Shown here piece after piece: positions 1-12,509 of a DNA stretch of 64,000 nucleotides (position 1 is the stretch's first letter; each line of letters starts with the position of its first letter). Below the pieces are notes generated by a model, which saw only the letters and a program-made list of their open reading frames with translations, ran no database searches and had not been told where the DNA came from. This stretch comes from Heliopora coerulea (taxonomy: Eukaryota; Cnidaria; Anthozoa; Scleralcyonacea; Helioporidae). The position numbers and the translations under genes were made by a program. Location: positions 372,001 through 436,000 of the forward strand of contig JASJOG010000140.1 in assembly GCA_030142905.1 (NCBI GenBank), written 5' to 3'.

Positions 1-1357
1 TTCGACCTTATCATTCTACAACTACTACATTATTGGATTGTACGAACGAATGGTATGCCAACATGGACTGTGGGCTTTATAACTTAGTTGTCTTTCTTGA
101 CCTGAAAAAAGCATTTGATACAGTAAATCACGAAATACTATTAAGCAAGTTTCAAATGTATGGTTTCCAAAAGAAAGCGCTAAATCTCTTGCGTTGCTAT
201 TTGACGCATCGAACACAAAGTTGTCATTTGACTAGTATATTCTCAGAGAACAGAGAAGTCATTTGTGGCATTCCTCAGGGGAGTATACTTGGCCCTCTCT
301 TATTTCTCATCTATATAAATGATTTGCCGAACTGCCTTGAGTGCACAACTCCTAGAATGTTTGCTGATGATACCAACTTAACGGCAGTAGGCGAAACAAT
401 TGGTGAGGTGGTGGAGAGGGCTCGTGTAGACATGGGTAATGTTCGGAAATGGCTAGGTGCAAATAAGCTTAGTTTAAATATCGCGAAAACTGAATATACT
501 TTGATTGGATCACGACATAAAACAAATAATATAGATACCTAACGTGGAGTCAAAATAGACAACCAAATGATCAAAAAAGTAAAAAACACCGAAGTGCTTG
601 GAGTTCAACTGGACGAGAATTTGAGTTGGGAAAAGCACGTTAACCATATTAGCAGTAAGATATCATTTGGTATTGAGGTAATTAAAAGGTTAAGGGAATA
701 TGTCGAACAAAGTATTTTGGTGAAGGTTTATAATGCATTAATCCAACCTTATTTTGATTACTGCTGTGAAGTATGGGATACATTTAATAAAGGACTAAGT
801 GAACTTCTACAGAAACTCCAAAACTGAGCAGCTTGGCTGGTCATAAATTTAAAAAATGAACATGGTCAGTCTGTGTTGGCCCGAAAATCCCTAGGTTGGG
901 TAACACTTGAAGAGCGTAGGACACTAATGAAAGCCAGGTTAATGTACAAAACAGTCAATGGTTTAGCTTCACAAAGACTGTGTGAAGCTTTCCAAAATGT
1001 GAATGCAATTCATAATTTTAAGCTAAGAGGTTCTTCGACAAAGCTTTCTATTCCAAGACCAAAAACAGAATTTTTAAAAAAAAGTTTTGGTATAGTGGAG
1101 CTAAGCTATGGAATCGGATACCTAAAGAGATACGAAATTCGGTATCGTATAACTCGTTCTGTAATAAGCTTTCTTCCTCGACCTCAACTTTAGTTCTATC
1201 TTAAATTCTATTGGTTTTAGTACGAATAATTGTATGTTTGTATTTATAGTAATATTAGTTGTAACTTTTATATTATTCATTGTACACATCCCTTTTGGAA
1301 ATCAGCATTTGTTGAAAAGGTTAATGTGGTTAAATAAAGTTGATCATTCATTCATAA
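1..1357 (+). mobile_element. L2/CR1-type non-LTR retrotransposon, 3' part
   Basis: This is the 3' part of a LINE that continues beyond the left edge of the window. It holds the reverse transcriptase palm and C-terminal region, then a short 3' UTR ending in an AT-rich tail with ATTC-like repeats near 1340-1357. The reading frame is open from base 3 at the window edge, so the element's 5' end is not visible. I see no clear target-site duplication because the left end is missing. Confidence 0.8.
3..1202 (+). pseudogene. Broken LINE ORF2 (reverse transcriptase), partial
   Basis: The translation is a non-LTR reverse transcriptase. It shows the palm motif FLDLKKAFDTVNHEILL, the GIPQGSILGPLLF motif, and the catalytic FADD box near 360-371, followed by the usual C-terminal part with SLGWVTLEERR and RGSSTKL motifs. 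One frame is kept almost throughout but is interrupted by TAA at 540-542 and TGA at 825-827. A frameshift near 1080-1090 moves the family's conserved C-terminal tail into another frame. It cannot make a full protein and is a relic. The likely group is the L2/CR1/Jockey side of LINEs. I cannot place it more finely without a search. Confidence 0.85.
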
Positions 1358-2093
1358 AAGTAACATATCTACAACTCACTGCTTCTCCAGCATTTATGTC
1401 CATAGTGATGTCACTGAACATTCTTTTTCACGTTGGGACTTCGCCATCTCAAGTTCGCCTTTCATCAGCTTTGAACTTCTTTGACGAGAAGTCCTTCTCA
1501 TAAATAAAATAATACCGTCTTATAACGTTAACTTAGGGTCTTCCCATTTTCCTTACTTTAATATTTTAATACCTTTAACTACTGCATCCTTTATTTTTAA
1601 GACGTTTTCAGGTAGACCTTTGTAATTCAATCGCTTTAATTCATTCACTTTACTAATTTTCATGGCATATAAGTCCAGTTTTATCACTGTAATATCCAGT
1701 CTGTGACGATGCTCTGAGAATGGAACGATACATTAGTGATGAATAATGGTACATTAATCTTAGGCTGAGTTTGTTGGATTTATTCCGGATTCTTTTCTGG
1801 ACTCTCATTTTCCTTATACACCACCATTCTCGCTTGGTTTTCCACTTTCAACTAAATACCATGTCCTTTCGTTTTCTCGCGCACGAGTTGCTGTTCGTGA
1901 GATCTTTATTAAAATGTTAGTTGGTCTGCTGCTGCGTTCCGACGACATTTATATCCAGGTAAGAACTCTTTCTGATCCGAGATCATTGTCTTATTCCCCA
2001 GGGCTGTACCTAAGCCGTAATTCGCCTTGGTCAAATTCTGCTGAAGGCGCTAATCTCGTTCCCCTAAGGCCCTCTCCAACGGTTGGAACTAGG
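1358..2093. other. Gene-free stretch
   Basis: AT-rich sequence with only short chance ORFs. I recognise no gene, RNA or complete repeat here. Confidence 0.5.
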
Positions 2094-2441
2094 ACGTAAC
2101 CACTGAGACCAGATAAGCGTATGGAGACTGGGACTAGAAAATTAACAATATTTATTTACTTGATAACTTCTTGGAAAAAGTCGTTGGACTTTAGGTTAAA
2201 ATGTCACCAGGGGTAACTCGTCTACGGTTAGGATTAAGGTTACGATTAGGGTAAGGATTAGAATCCTTACTCTAAACGTAACCCTAATCCTAATCATCAC
2301 ACTCGCGATAATTCTGAATCTTAGAACTATTGACATTTCAGGATTATCTTGAGTCTTAGGTGATAGGATATCAGGGAAATAAATATTCTTAAATTTTCAG
2401 TCCCGGTCTCCACACGGTTACCTGGTTTCAGTGGTTACGTT
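2094..2441. mobile_element. TIR element with telomere-like inverted core
   Basis: The two ends are inverted copies of about 70 bp, both containing the block GTAACCACTGA then GAGACTGGGACT (left arm 2094-2165, right arm 2372-2441). The core at 2226-2300 holds degenerate TTAGGG/TTAGGATT repeats followed by their reverse complement CCCTAATCC. There is no coding capacity, so this is a MITE-like element. Related copies lie at 59080-59256 and 59258-59826. No target-site duplication was obvious. Confidence 0.65.
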
Positions 2442-2849
2442 CAAGTGCCGAACCTCAGCAACACACTCCAATCTTACACTTTAATAATTGTGTACCGGTA
2501 CTATCATTACACAGATAAACGAGGCATTTCAGCAAGAACCATTGTTTTTTTGTGCTTTTTGTTTCTTGTTACTTAAAATGTAATTGAAAATTTAAATCAG
2601 GCGTTTCCGAGCCTTGACTGGTGTAAAGTCGTCAATTAATTTTGAGAAATTGAGACATTAATCAAACATTTTGTTGAGCAAAATATTGTTGAATCTTGGA
2701 AAATAATAGAACAAAATTTTTGTTTCTGAAAATATCGCCCCATAAAATTTTGCGACCAGTCAAGCGCCCAAGTTGACCCACCCACCTCCTGGATATGGCA
2801 ATGTTCGTCCTGGTGAACCTTTTAAAAGTGAGTACTCTTATTTTACTCC

Positions 2850-3200
2850 GGCCAGACGATTTAAAGTATTTTACTAACGCCGAACGATTTTACTCGTGAA
2901 AGGGAGACCTCCAGTAACGAAAGTGTTGAAACCTTAACACTTTCTCGACTAACGACGAGTGTTCTGCTATTCTACTCTGGCAAATGCGAGAAGATGAAAA
3001 TGGTCAAGAGGATACCTTTAATAGTGAAAGTGTTAAAATTATTTCCTTAAACCTTTCTTAACAGACAACTGGTAGTCTAATACAGTGTATTTTACTCTGG
3101 CAAACGCCAGACAATGTTACTCATCAAGAGGAGACCTACAGTCACGAAAATGTAAACATTATTTCCTTAAACTTTTCTTGACTGACGACTTGTACTCTAA
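2850..3200. repeat. Imperfect tandem repeat, period roughly 120 bp
   Basis: A block starting TTTTACTCTGGC-AACGCCAGA, then a stretch like ACTCGTCAAGAGGAGACC, then a tail like GAAAGTGTTAAAA and TTCCTTAAAC, recurs about three times with divergence. A single related block lies at about 62385-62470. No coding potential was seen. Confidence 0.5.
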
Positions 3201-4161
3201 TACTCCTTTTTAAGGAGTTTTATGAGGAAATCAATTTTTTAAGGAATTTCTTAAAAATTTCTGGATTTTACCTGAAAGTTCTAATTCTCAGAAAATTGTG
3301 ATATTGTGAATATTCTATGAAAGCAAATGTTTTCAGAATAACGAATAAAACACAACAAAAAACGACTGCTGCCATTAATATGATGACTAAGTTTGTTCAG
3401 TCATATTCTGTCTGATTATCAGCTAAACCCTTCAGCTAATAACTACACGTTAAATAGTGGTTGAAAATTCCTTCGTCATAATTTCGTCAACCTGGCTGTC
3501 GGACAAGTCTAAAACCTTGGCCAAACGAATGCAACATATTGTGCGGTAGAATCTCGAATTGTGGAGATTAGGGATCTGGGACGAATAATGATTTCAAACA
3601 GTCTCATTCTCGAAAAGAAGAATAGCATCAAATATGAAAATATGCTCAAAAATAAACGTGAAGATTCCAGAAAAACTGAATTTTTTATTAGTTAAAGTTC
3701 TGCAGGGCAATATTTACCCATAAAAAAGGCTCCACCACTATTTTAAGGAAATTCTGTCCAGTCTAAGGAATTTTTATCCCGGACTCTCAGGAATTCGTAG
3801 CAACAATAAGTGAGAGCACAGGTTGCTTGAAAAATTACATTACGAATTACTCAAAAAGGCGGGAACGTCAACGACGACAAAAATGAGAGTTTTACCATAG
3901 CTAGCTTGAGAAAAATACGAATTTGGCTTGTATATGATAAAATAAGCACATCGACATAAGCATGTCGAGATATGCCGCTGGGTTTACGATCAGTTTTATC
4001 TAGATCGATTAACCGAGTGGTTAACGGGGGTGAGCACGCTCCATATGATTAGTCCCTCACAAAAAAGATGCGAGACTTGATAAAGCAACGACTAGAGCGG
4101 GGACTTTTTATCTCAATTAAACAGCTGAAAATTTCGATAATCTTAACAAAATTTACCTCGG
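3201..4161. other. Gene-free stretch
   Basis: AT-rich non-coding sequence. A short patch at about 3990-4060 (TAACCGAGTGGTTAACGGGG followed by CTCCATATGATTAGTCC) resembles one end of the MITE family at 44991-45339. Nothing else is recognisable. Confidence 0.4.
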
Positions 4162-4582
4162 CAGAGTTCGTACAGGTCATGGAAAACCTGAAAAGTCATG
4201 GGAAGTCCAAATTTCAAAATCCAGGCCTGGAAAACCTGGAAAATTAGTGTCAGTCGTGGAAAGTCATGGAAAATTAGATTTCTTCTAAATCAGTAAATAG
4301 TTCTATCTCAATTTTATTCGCTCACATTTTCAAGTTTCTTGTGGCTACTAATGAACGTAAAAAATATCGCAAAAATTGTATCTACGATACTCGTAACCTT
4401 AATTTATCATAGCCTAGCCATGCACTTCAATTCAGAGACCTGGTCTCATCTACCCCTGTGGTTCGACGGAGCCCCTGTTCAGCTCGTTTCATTGTTTCTA
4501 GCTTTTCCAAGTCGTGGATTTTTGTAAATATGGTCATGGAAAAGTCGAGGAATTTTGATGGACCAATAGTGTACGAACCCTG
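4162..4582. mobile_element. MITE with CAGGGTTCGTAC-type ends
   Basis: The left end reads CAGAGTTCGTACAGGTCATGG and the right end is its inverted counterpart (GTGTACGAACCCTG). The subterminal parts are rich in GGAAAACCTGGAAAGTCATGG-like words, typical of a widespread metazoan MITE. There is no transposase. No convincing target-site duplication was found, so the exact ends are provisional. Confidence 0.55.
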
Positions 4583-4939
4583 CCCGGAGACGTCATGACT
4601 TATCGAGTTTTCATTGTCGAAATCCTTCCAAACTTTTGTTACTTTCGCCGTACCGGGTTGTTTAGTATGACTTTTAACATATATGTCAACCTTCCCAGTG
4701 CTGAAACATGTGGCTTATTGGTCATATCTGATTGGCGCGTGTTGCCAGCTCCTCCATTTCAGCAATGCGACTTTGTTGGACAAACGACCGAACTCTCCAA
4801 CATCTGTTGGACAAATCAAAATGTTGGATCAGATTTTGATCGGAAGCAATCGTAATTCAAACATCCTTTCCAACAAAAATGTTCGACGAACATAGCGTGG
4901 CAAACGATTAAACAATGTTGGATGCAACAAAGTTATCGA

Positions 4940-5345
4940 ACAAAGTGGTATCGTTTCAGAATCATCCACAGAGATATATATGAGCAGAATTTTTTCATGA
5001 TAATCTGACACTGCCGAAGTCAATTGAAAAACGTTGATTTGAGCGGGATTTGAACTCGCACCTACCAGATACCACTCCGTCGCTCTACCTGTTGAGCCAT
5101 CGAGTCCACAGGGATCATAGGCGAATTTTTATCCAACTTAAGTTCAGGATGTATTCTCCCAACAACTTAACGCTTATCCACGACAGGATGTGCAGTGTTT
5201 CAATTCTATTTCAGGATCGTACTCAGAGATATGCATGAACAGAAATTTTTCATGATAATATGACATTGCTGAAGTAAACTGAAAAATGAACATTTTTCAG
5301 TTGACTTCGTCAGTGTCAGATTTTCATGAAGAATTTCTGTTTGAA
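4940..5345. repeat. Foldback element with a tRNA-like arm
   Basis: A partly palindromic element. On the minus strand at about 5036-5107 there is a tRNA-like sequence with a box-A-like GGCTCAACAGGTAGAGC and a box-B-like GAGTTCAAATCC. The flanks (GAGATATATATGAGCAGAATTT on one side, GAGATATGCATGAACAGAAATT on the other, plus TTTTCAGTTGACTTC words) recur in both orientations. The same family is seen more completely at 60292-60607. The cloverleaf has mismatches, so I call it tRNA-derived rather than a tRNA gene. Confidence 0.5.
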
Positions 5346-6426
5346 GTTGGATCGTTTGACCAGGTCTTCAACACCACCTTAACAAACGCATTGTCTGACT
5401 CATTCCCCAGGTGCTGACCTTGTTCCCTCATTCCATTCTGTTTGGATGGTTGCAAAGATGTCACCACTGTCCCAACTGCAGAAGTCATCTTGGCACCTAT
5501 CGACGAAAGTATTCATCTCCAGCAATGTCACCTTCACCAAGATCTTTGTCTTTTTCTTAAATTTTATGTACCTCGTAAGTTATTGCACTGTACTCAGAAG
5601 CAATTTTACCCAGCGACGCAATTGAATTTCAGGAAACTTCGTATTAAACTGAGACTTTAGCTCGTGATTTAGAACTGAGGTTTTAGCATAAGCACCATTG
5701 TGCAGTGGCGTAACGGAACTACCATAGACCCTTAGGAGATTTTCGTTCGGGGGCCCCCGTCACCCCCCTCAGTATAGACATCAGGGGCGGATCTAGGATA
5801 GTTTCCGTAGTTTCCGGAAACTACTGAAGATTTGGGAATTATTTTTTAAATCAGCACAATTTAAAATAGTTTGCAAAATATCTTTTTAAAATACCATATT
5901 CCTAGCCGTTTTAAATGCGCTATTTTCAAAAACTTTCGCAAATATTTGCGTTTGTTTACGAGCTCGACTCATTTTCTTGCTGGGAATTCTACCTTTCCGT
6001 GAAAAAATGTCTTCAATCTATCGAAATCTGGAAACTACTAAGTGGAAGGCTGGAAACTACTAGGAAACCATTTGGAAACTACTGAGCGCTCCTATGTATA
6101 TTGAGATCAGTGGTTGGAAACTACTGAGCTCGGTCGCTGATTGGCTGAACTGATTGGAAACTACTGAGGAAACTACCGAGAAAAGTATAAAATGCCAAGC
6201 CTACCCCCCTTAGGTCCCTCTGTTTCGTTAGACGTTCTATAACAGTCGTTTGAAACAGAACACTATTTGATAAGTGTAATTTCACTCATTTGCTTCGATC
6301 TACGTTCGAATTCAGAAGAATACAAGTGATTTTTCTGAAATGTCATTGGATTTACGCTTGGTTTAACAGATTGTATTTGCGTGAATATTAATTTATACTG
6401 CGTTTCAATTCCACGCTTGAGTGGAA

Positions 6427-6573
6427 ATGGCATTAATTCGAGTTCCTCGTGGTCAGCCGATATTTTCCAAGGAAGATTGCTCTCCCTTTGATATTGGTGT
6501 GGTACTTAACGATGTCAGAACGTTTTCTGATGCTGAGAAGCTTCAATTCATTGAAAGTGTATGGAGTCCTTGA
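6427..6573 (+). pseudogene. N-terminal stub of hAT transposase
   Basis: A 48-codon ORF starting at ATG 6427 and ending in TGA 6571-6573, just upstream of the transposase C-terminal fragment in the same element. Its position in the element suggests it is the first part of the transposase, with the zinc-finger and catalytic middle deleted. I cannot recognise a domain in it by itself. Confidence 0.4.
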
Positions 6574-6585
6574 CAGACATGTAAG

Positions 6586-7262
6586 ACCACATTGAGGAAA
6601 GACACCATTCACTCTTCACAGAGGCAGTTGAATTGGCACAGAGTATTCATATTGATCCCAGTATGCCAAGGATAGTTAACAGACAAATTCATCGACCCAA
6701 TGCTCCAGTCCAAACACCAGAGGACTATTATAAGATAAATTTGACCAGAGTGTTCCTGGACCATGCACTTCAACAACTAGACATCAGATTTCAAGATCAA
6801 GTGTATGTTTGCTATAAGGGGTTGTCAATAATTCCCTCTCATTTGCTTGAACACCTACTGGACTGGAAAAACAATGTAATGGAATTCTGTGAGAGCTACA
6901 GACAGGACATACCTAACATTGCTGGCTTAGAGGCAGAATTTATCTTGTGGGAGAGATTATGGAATGAAAAGAAAACAAAAGGGGAAGATATTCCTGACAG
7001 ACTAAGCAGTACCTTAAAGTTTGTTGATAAAGAATGTTTTGTAAATATTTTTGCAATTCTCCAAGTGCTGGCAACCATCCCAATTTCATCTTTGAGTTGT
7101 GAAAGATCCATTTCAACTCTTCGAAACCTAAAAAACTACTTGAGGAATACAATGACCCATGATAGACTGAATGGCTTGGCACTTATGCACACTCATGCAG
7201 ACATTGAGTTGGACCGTAATGAACTTATTGATCTATTTGCAAACTTACACCCAGGAGAATGA
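6586..7262 (+). pseudogene. hAT transposase, C-terminal fragment
   Basis: An open frame of about 225 codons, closed by TGA at 7260-7262. It matches the C-terminal part of hAT transposases of the type annotated as '52 kDa repressor of the inhibitor of the protein kinase'-like: the segment PEDYYKINL, a helical linker, then the hAT dimerisation region with SLSCERSISTLRNLKNYLR and RLNGLALMH. The catalytic D/D region and the N-terminal zinc finger are absent, so it cannot be an active transposase. It is an internal fragment of the flanking TIR element. Confidence 0.75.
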
Positions 7263-8734
7263 GAATGGCAAATATTTTGGAAGATTAGCTACATTGTTAT
7301 GTGTAGCTAAGCCACTAGCAGTTTCTAGAGTACTTGTGAGTCGTGAGCCATCTGGATTTCTTAATCCTTAAACTGATGGAGAACAGTACAGAGACACAAA
7401 AGCTTGTGTCAGTTTGCTACATGTGTTTGCCAGTTCTTTGGATATTCACTCTCATGGACTTCATTGACTGATTATTGAAACCTGCTGTTGTTAAAGTTTT
7501 TCAAAAGAATCTGACATATCAGGTATAAATTATTTAATCAATTCATTAGTAGCTCACTAGTTGAGTGTTTATATTAAGGTTTGCTGTTTTCTTTTTTCAG
7601 CTGTTCTTGTGGTGGTGGTGGATTCTGAAACTAGTCACAAGATGCAAATTTATTAGAACACAAATTTGAAGAAATCAATGTAAACTGCCAGGTAAAATGA
7701 ATTTCCATATTTACTAGTGGCCTGTTAATTCATGTTTAACATAAAAATTTGTTGATCTGCTTTTGTAGCCAGTTTAGGTGATGTTGTGTGTCATGAAGTT
7801 ATATTGGATGATACAAATTTGAAAATCTGAATGCCAGGTATAAATCAATTTACTTATTTAGTGGCCTATTTATCATGTATTTATTTATCATTTTATCCTC
7901 TTTATGCAGCTGTTGTTGCTGTTTGGAACATGAATCTGCCTTTCTGGACCATAAGATGAAAAGGGCAAGTGATAACATGTATTCATTGTTGTCTACTAAT
8001 ACTATAGTATAAATTATAATACTTGTCTTAATTTATGGTTTCTCTTTATCTATGGTCTCACCCTGTGTTATGTTTCTTGAATTCTGCTGGTCCATGGAAT
8101 GAAAAAAAGGGAAGTAGTGTATTTAGTTTTATCTTTGTAAGTGGTAATCAAAACATTTTTAATACTTTATATTCTCTCCATTCTGGAGTTGTAGATTATC
8201 AAGGTAACAACAAGTTCAGCTGGCATGGATGGCTCACATCTAATGTTACCCCAAAACTCTTGTGCACTTACTGAATCAGGTAAGCAGTCTCCCAATAGTA
8301 CATGAAGGGGGACGGTCCTCCCCCCCAAAAAATCTACGGAACTAGTTTTATTTAAAATCGAATATAAATCTATATTCAAATATCTGTGCAGTAATCAATA
8401 TTTTCAAAAACAACTTTTCGTTCATCGGAAGTTTAATAGTGAAAAAAAGTACATAAGTGTTTTAAATAATTTAAGATCGCATGGATCTAAAGCTCTGGTG
8501 ACTCGGCCGCTTTTTAATAACTCACTGACATTGGTTGTCATGGGGTCTCAAAAATAACCTAATTGCATGGACCTGAACGACCCCATCGGAAAAGGGAGAT
8601 AAGATCCTAGAAAGGTCGTTTCCGACGATCTAGAGGGTCCAAATTCTAAAAGTTTTCTCGCTCGGCGCCAACCATGGTGGCGCCTCGGGAGCGTGGTTGG
8701 AAACTACTGATGAAATACCCTAGATCCGCCCCTG

Positions 8735-9591
8735 CAAGGCCTAACCGTAATAATTTCGTTACGGTTGCATTTCGTTCCGGTATCGTGTAAACGGGGTCTT
8801 GGTTATATTACTCCACTCTGGTTAATCTTCTGTTGGATAAAAGAAAACAGGCTAAAATCTTGCGAGAAAATGTCCTTCAATGTTGTCATATCGAATTACT
8901 GTGTTTTGCTAAGTTGTTCGCGTATACCGAGACGATTTGAAAATCCCTGGCGTTACTTTCTTCTTTTCATGTTCCAAGTACCGAAAATGTCAAAGAAAAT
9001 ACATTTTGCAGATTTCGATACACGGGGTAAGTCAAAAAGCTTCTTGATTACGTTAAACGAGTTCACCTTCAACTGTCTGACCTTTCCATCCTTTCGTCAT
9101 TCCATAGCGATGTTTGCTCAAGTCAGCATGGTTTGGAATCACTGTCTTACCTTCTTATCTCTCGGTTGAAGGGAGAACTTGAGGCACAAAAGCACAGTGC
9201 TCTTGGTTAAATATTATTTAATTTCTCATCCCTTTAACTTTGTCTTCTTCACCTCTGTTGAAAATCGATCTCATTCAAAATTGAACTTGGTTTGGTCTGT
9301 CGGCTCTTTGTCTACTCTACTCAGCGACGTTAACAGTAAACTTCACGCTCGAGTCGTAATGGCTGAAGAAATATTTCCAAGGCAGATGACATAAGCAATC
9401 TTTTTTTGTGGAGAGTGACTCATATCAACTTCAATGAAAATTTCTTTCATGTATTTAAAATCACAAAGCCTTGCTTTCGTTCTCGGAACTTAAACTTCCA
9501 AGTAACGATCTTCAATACGATCAAATATTCAATACCACGACGCAAACGTGTAAGTGGCGTCATGTTGCTTCTCATAAATCACATGCATATA
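8735..9591. other. Gene-free stretch
   Basis: Short ORFs only. A patch at 8764-8792 (GTTCCGGTATCGTGTAAAC) resembles the ends of a small repeat at 31734-31916. No gene was recognised. Confidence 0.4.
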
Positions 9592-10506
9592 CAGGGGCCG
9601 TGGAGCGGCTTTTTAAGTGGGCGGGGGGGGGGGCTAAAGGGAATGAAGAGATGTCTTTCAATTCGCGCGAAAAATTTTTAGGGAGTCAAGAGGCATACGG
9701 TCACGTAAATGAAATCGCTAAAGCACTAAAACAATACTTGCATTTTAAGAGATGTTTTAATCAACAAACAATTATTATCACAACCATCATAATGTTCAGT
9801 TTGATAAACAAATCGTGAAATGTAACAAGTATAAATGTATAAATATAATACAATGTATAAATATAATACAAAATGTATAAAAAAAATGTATAAATATAAT
9901 ACAAAATAATTAAATGCAAACGCAATATGTATGGTTCTCAGCACAAACCAAGATTTGTATTTTAGTAAAGCTGAAAATCGTCAACTTAAATGTCTTTGTG
10001 CAATGTCGCTGGCTTTACTGATTCTATCGTTTGATTAATTTGTGATACTACTTCGGGATTCTTGGATACATGATTCAACAGGAAAAGCTCTAGTTTCTTG
10101 GCTAGACTAACAGACCGAAACTGATGTTGTTCAATGTGTTTTGTTTTTTTATATTCTTATGTATCTTTTAATCTGTAGACCCAAATAAGAGGGCATAAAC
10201 TGATGCGTTAGACTTTATAAAAAGGCATTTCTTTTTAATAAGGGCACTTTTTGCGTTTTCAAAAATGTTGGAGGGGCACAATAGTTTTGACCACCGTTGG
10301 TTTGGGGTTGTTTAAATTTTTGCAATGCTTTGGACTACATTTTAAAATTAGCAGTTTATACATATAATCTATTAACATTTAGTTTATTTTTTTTTTTTTT
10401 GTTTTTTTTTTGTGGCGAATACCGTTTTCTGAAGATTAGATTATTTTTCTTTGGATAAAAGTGGGAGTTTAAAGCCCCCTCAGCCCATTCCCCTCCGTGG
10501 CCCCTG
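9592..10506. mobile_element. Non-autonomous TIR element, CAGGGGCC ends
   Basis: The left end CAGGGGCCGTGGAG and the right end CTCCGTGGCCCCTG are near-perfect inverted repeats about 0.9 kb apart, the CAGGGG start being typical of hAT-like elements. ATATA flanks both sides, a possible but short duplication. Inside are A/T homopolymers and a small ATGTATAAATATAATACAA repeat at about 9827-9905. No transposase is present. Confidence 0.5.
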
Positions 10507-11116
10507 ATATAGGAAGTAAAAACCAGTCAGTACGGGTCGTTCGTGCCTGACTAAAATTTCAGAGGAATTCTACAATGTTAAAACCAAGTTCGAAGATCTG
10601 ATAAGGCAATTATTCCACGCAACTTGGGAATGACTGATATACATTTAAGTTTAATTTTCTACGTTAACCAAGCACTTTATTCCAACGCGGTTGATTCAGC
10701 CACATTTTGAATATGTCTGACCACAAAAGTATTTTGAAATCCCAGCTCTCTTGATACAACTTAAAATACATGCCCTGTCGTAGGTAAAAACTGATGGGAA
10801 TCATCCGCCGTCATCTTCGTTGAATGCATGGATGGTAGACAAAATTTCGCACTGAAAATGATGTTGGAAACCTGATCTGGTAAGTATTTTTAAAAAGTTC
10901 AAAAGCTCTTTCAATGAATATTTGTCTTAAAATGAGAAAGACTATCTCGCTGTTATTGTTAGCTTCCTGCAGCTTTGCCGCACTCGAATCATTTTAAAGT
11001 AGAATCATTATTACTAACATTCGCCAATGTACAGATAAACTTGTGAAACAAAATAGGGATAAATGACCACATGTCCACTTTAAGTGGAAAAGTTTCAGAA
11101 TTTCACTACCCTTCCC
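10507..11116. other. Region 3' of the NLR-like gene
   Basis: Non-coding sequence directly downstream (minus-strand sense) of the receptor stop codon. It should contain the 3' UTR, but I see no canonical AATAAA on the minus strand close to the stop. No other gene was recognised. Confidence 0.4.
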
Positions 11117-12509
11117 TCAAATGGTTTCGCTCAGGTTTACTTTCATGAAGCACACCTGTCCGCCTTGTAATCCAACACAAACAACACCATTTGAAGCGCA
11201 AGCTATAGCCAAAACGTAGCGCTCAAAATGAAACTCGTCAACGAGATTTCCTGTCTCCAGGTTCCATAGCTTTAGTACTTTATCACGTGATCCAGACAGG
11301 AGAAAGATGCCACCCGGAACAAATGCTAGTGCTCGGATGTCATGCGTGTGACCACTAAGCCTACGAGCTTCGTCCCCGGAGTAAAGATCCCAGAAGAAAA
11401 GGCTGTGATGGGATCCTTTGGAGATCACGCGTCCGGATGGAAGGAATATCCGGGCAACTTGCTCTCTCCCAGCTCCTCCGTGAGCCCTCTTCAGCATACG
11501 GCTATCTGCCAAACACCACTTCACGACACTGAGACTACGGACGCAGGTCGCAATCAAAGAATCATCAACCACACGAAGGGCAGCTACCTCGTAGCACTTG
11601 AAAACATATTGCCGAACGACTCCTTCGCGATTCGATCGTTTTACTACGTTGTCAAACGAACCAGATACGACGTCTCCCGATTCAGAAATAAATGCGAGCG
11701 CAATTACCGGATATGCGTGTACCTTTTCATGAAACCAAATGTCAATCCATTCAGGAGGGTTCATGTCAGTCAGAAACCAAAGTTTCACTGATCCATCCTC
11801 ATAACCGGAGACGAAATACAAGAATTTATTATCAGTTCGGCTTGCCAGTTGGGTTACCGCCCCATTGTGGCCTTGTTGTGACCCACGAATTCCTGCTGTA
11901 TCAAACAACACAAATTCACCATTCTTGCAGCCAACCAGAAGAAACTCTGTGCCAATTGCACAAACACTGGTTATCTTAGTGGAAGGTTGCCCTAAAACAA
12001 CGCACTCTGTATCGTCCAAGCTTCTTAACTCGACGGTATTTGTTTCATCGACGAAAGCAAAATGAAGGTCGTTCTTAAGAACGGCAACAAAACAAATACC
12101 TTTTTCCCCTCGTGTATTTTCGTAAAACCGAACTATCTCCGCAGATTCAAGATGAACCTGGGAAAGAGTACCTTTACTACTTCCGGAGAGTACGCGTTTG
12201 CTGTCTTTGGTGATGTCAAGAGCCGTCACGAGGGAATCACGAGGATGGCCGGCGTTGTAGGAGATTTCCCGCGAAGAAGACATTTCCCAGTAAATGAACG
12301 AGCTTTCTGGCGCAATGCCAAACAGCACCGCCTCGGCGCGCGGTAGTATGACCACTGAGTTGTAACCTGCACTGGGTCCTTGACACACTTCTGAAACATT
12401 ATTGTTCATAAGATCAACCTGGCAGATCTCGGCACTTGAACTACACGTGTAAACTGTATTTCCATCCACAGTCATTTCCATTGTGGTAAAGGCAGGCAAG
12501 GTTACTGAT
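11117..12509 (-). CDS. NLR-like gene, last exon (divergent WD40 repeats)
   Basis: A 1393-nt terminal exon. The acceptor is ...TTTTATAG|ATCAG with a T-rich tract, and the stop is TGA at 11117-11119. The phase-2 junction with the previous exon rebuilds an AGA codon in frame. It encodes 463 residues with about eleven WD40-like units. Most are diverged, but the penultimate one is canonical, with GHTHDIRALAF, SGSRDKVLKLWN. Another clear unit has SGYEDGSVKLWFL. Together with the two preceding exons this gives about 21 units, enough for three seven-bladed propellers. The first in-frame ATG is internal, so the exon cannot be read as a separate gene. Confidence 0.85.

Larger units (their letters stand above)
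5782..8734 (+). mobile_element. hAT-family DNA transposon, internally deleted
   Basis: The termini are inverted repeats CAGGGGCGGATCTAGG (5782) and its complement ending at 8734. The left subterminal region carries about seven direct copies of GGAAACTACTRAG (5815-6180), with one more at 8699 near the right end; such subterminal repeats are typical transposase binding sites in hAT elements. Inside are an N-terminal transposase piece and a C-terminal piece with the middle missing. The 8 bp on either side do not match, so the duplication is decayed or the ends were rearranged. The element probably depended on a full-length relative. Confidence 0.75.

Noticed and set aside
1440..1500. CTGATGA on the minus strand near 1461 as a hammerhead
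   Set aside because: No GAAA at the required place and no closing helix II.
5703..5716. CAGTGGCGTAACGG as the left end of another hAT element
   Set aside because: I found no matching inverted partner at a reasonable distance.
8765..9169. 134-codon ORF
   Set aside because: No motif, no splice context, and it overlaps repeat ends; likely chance.
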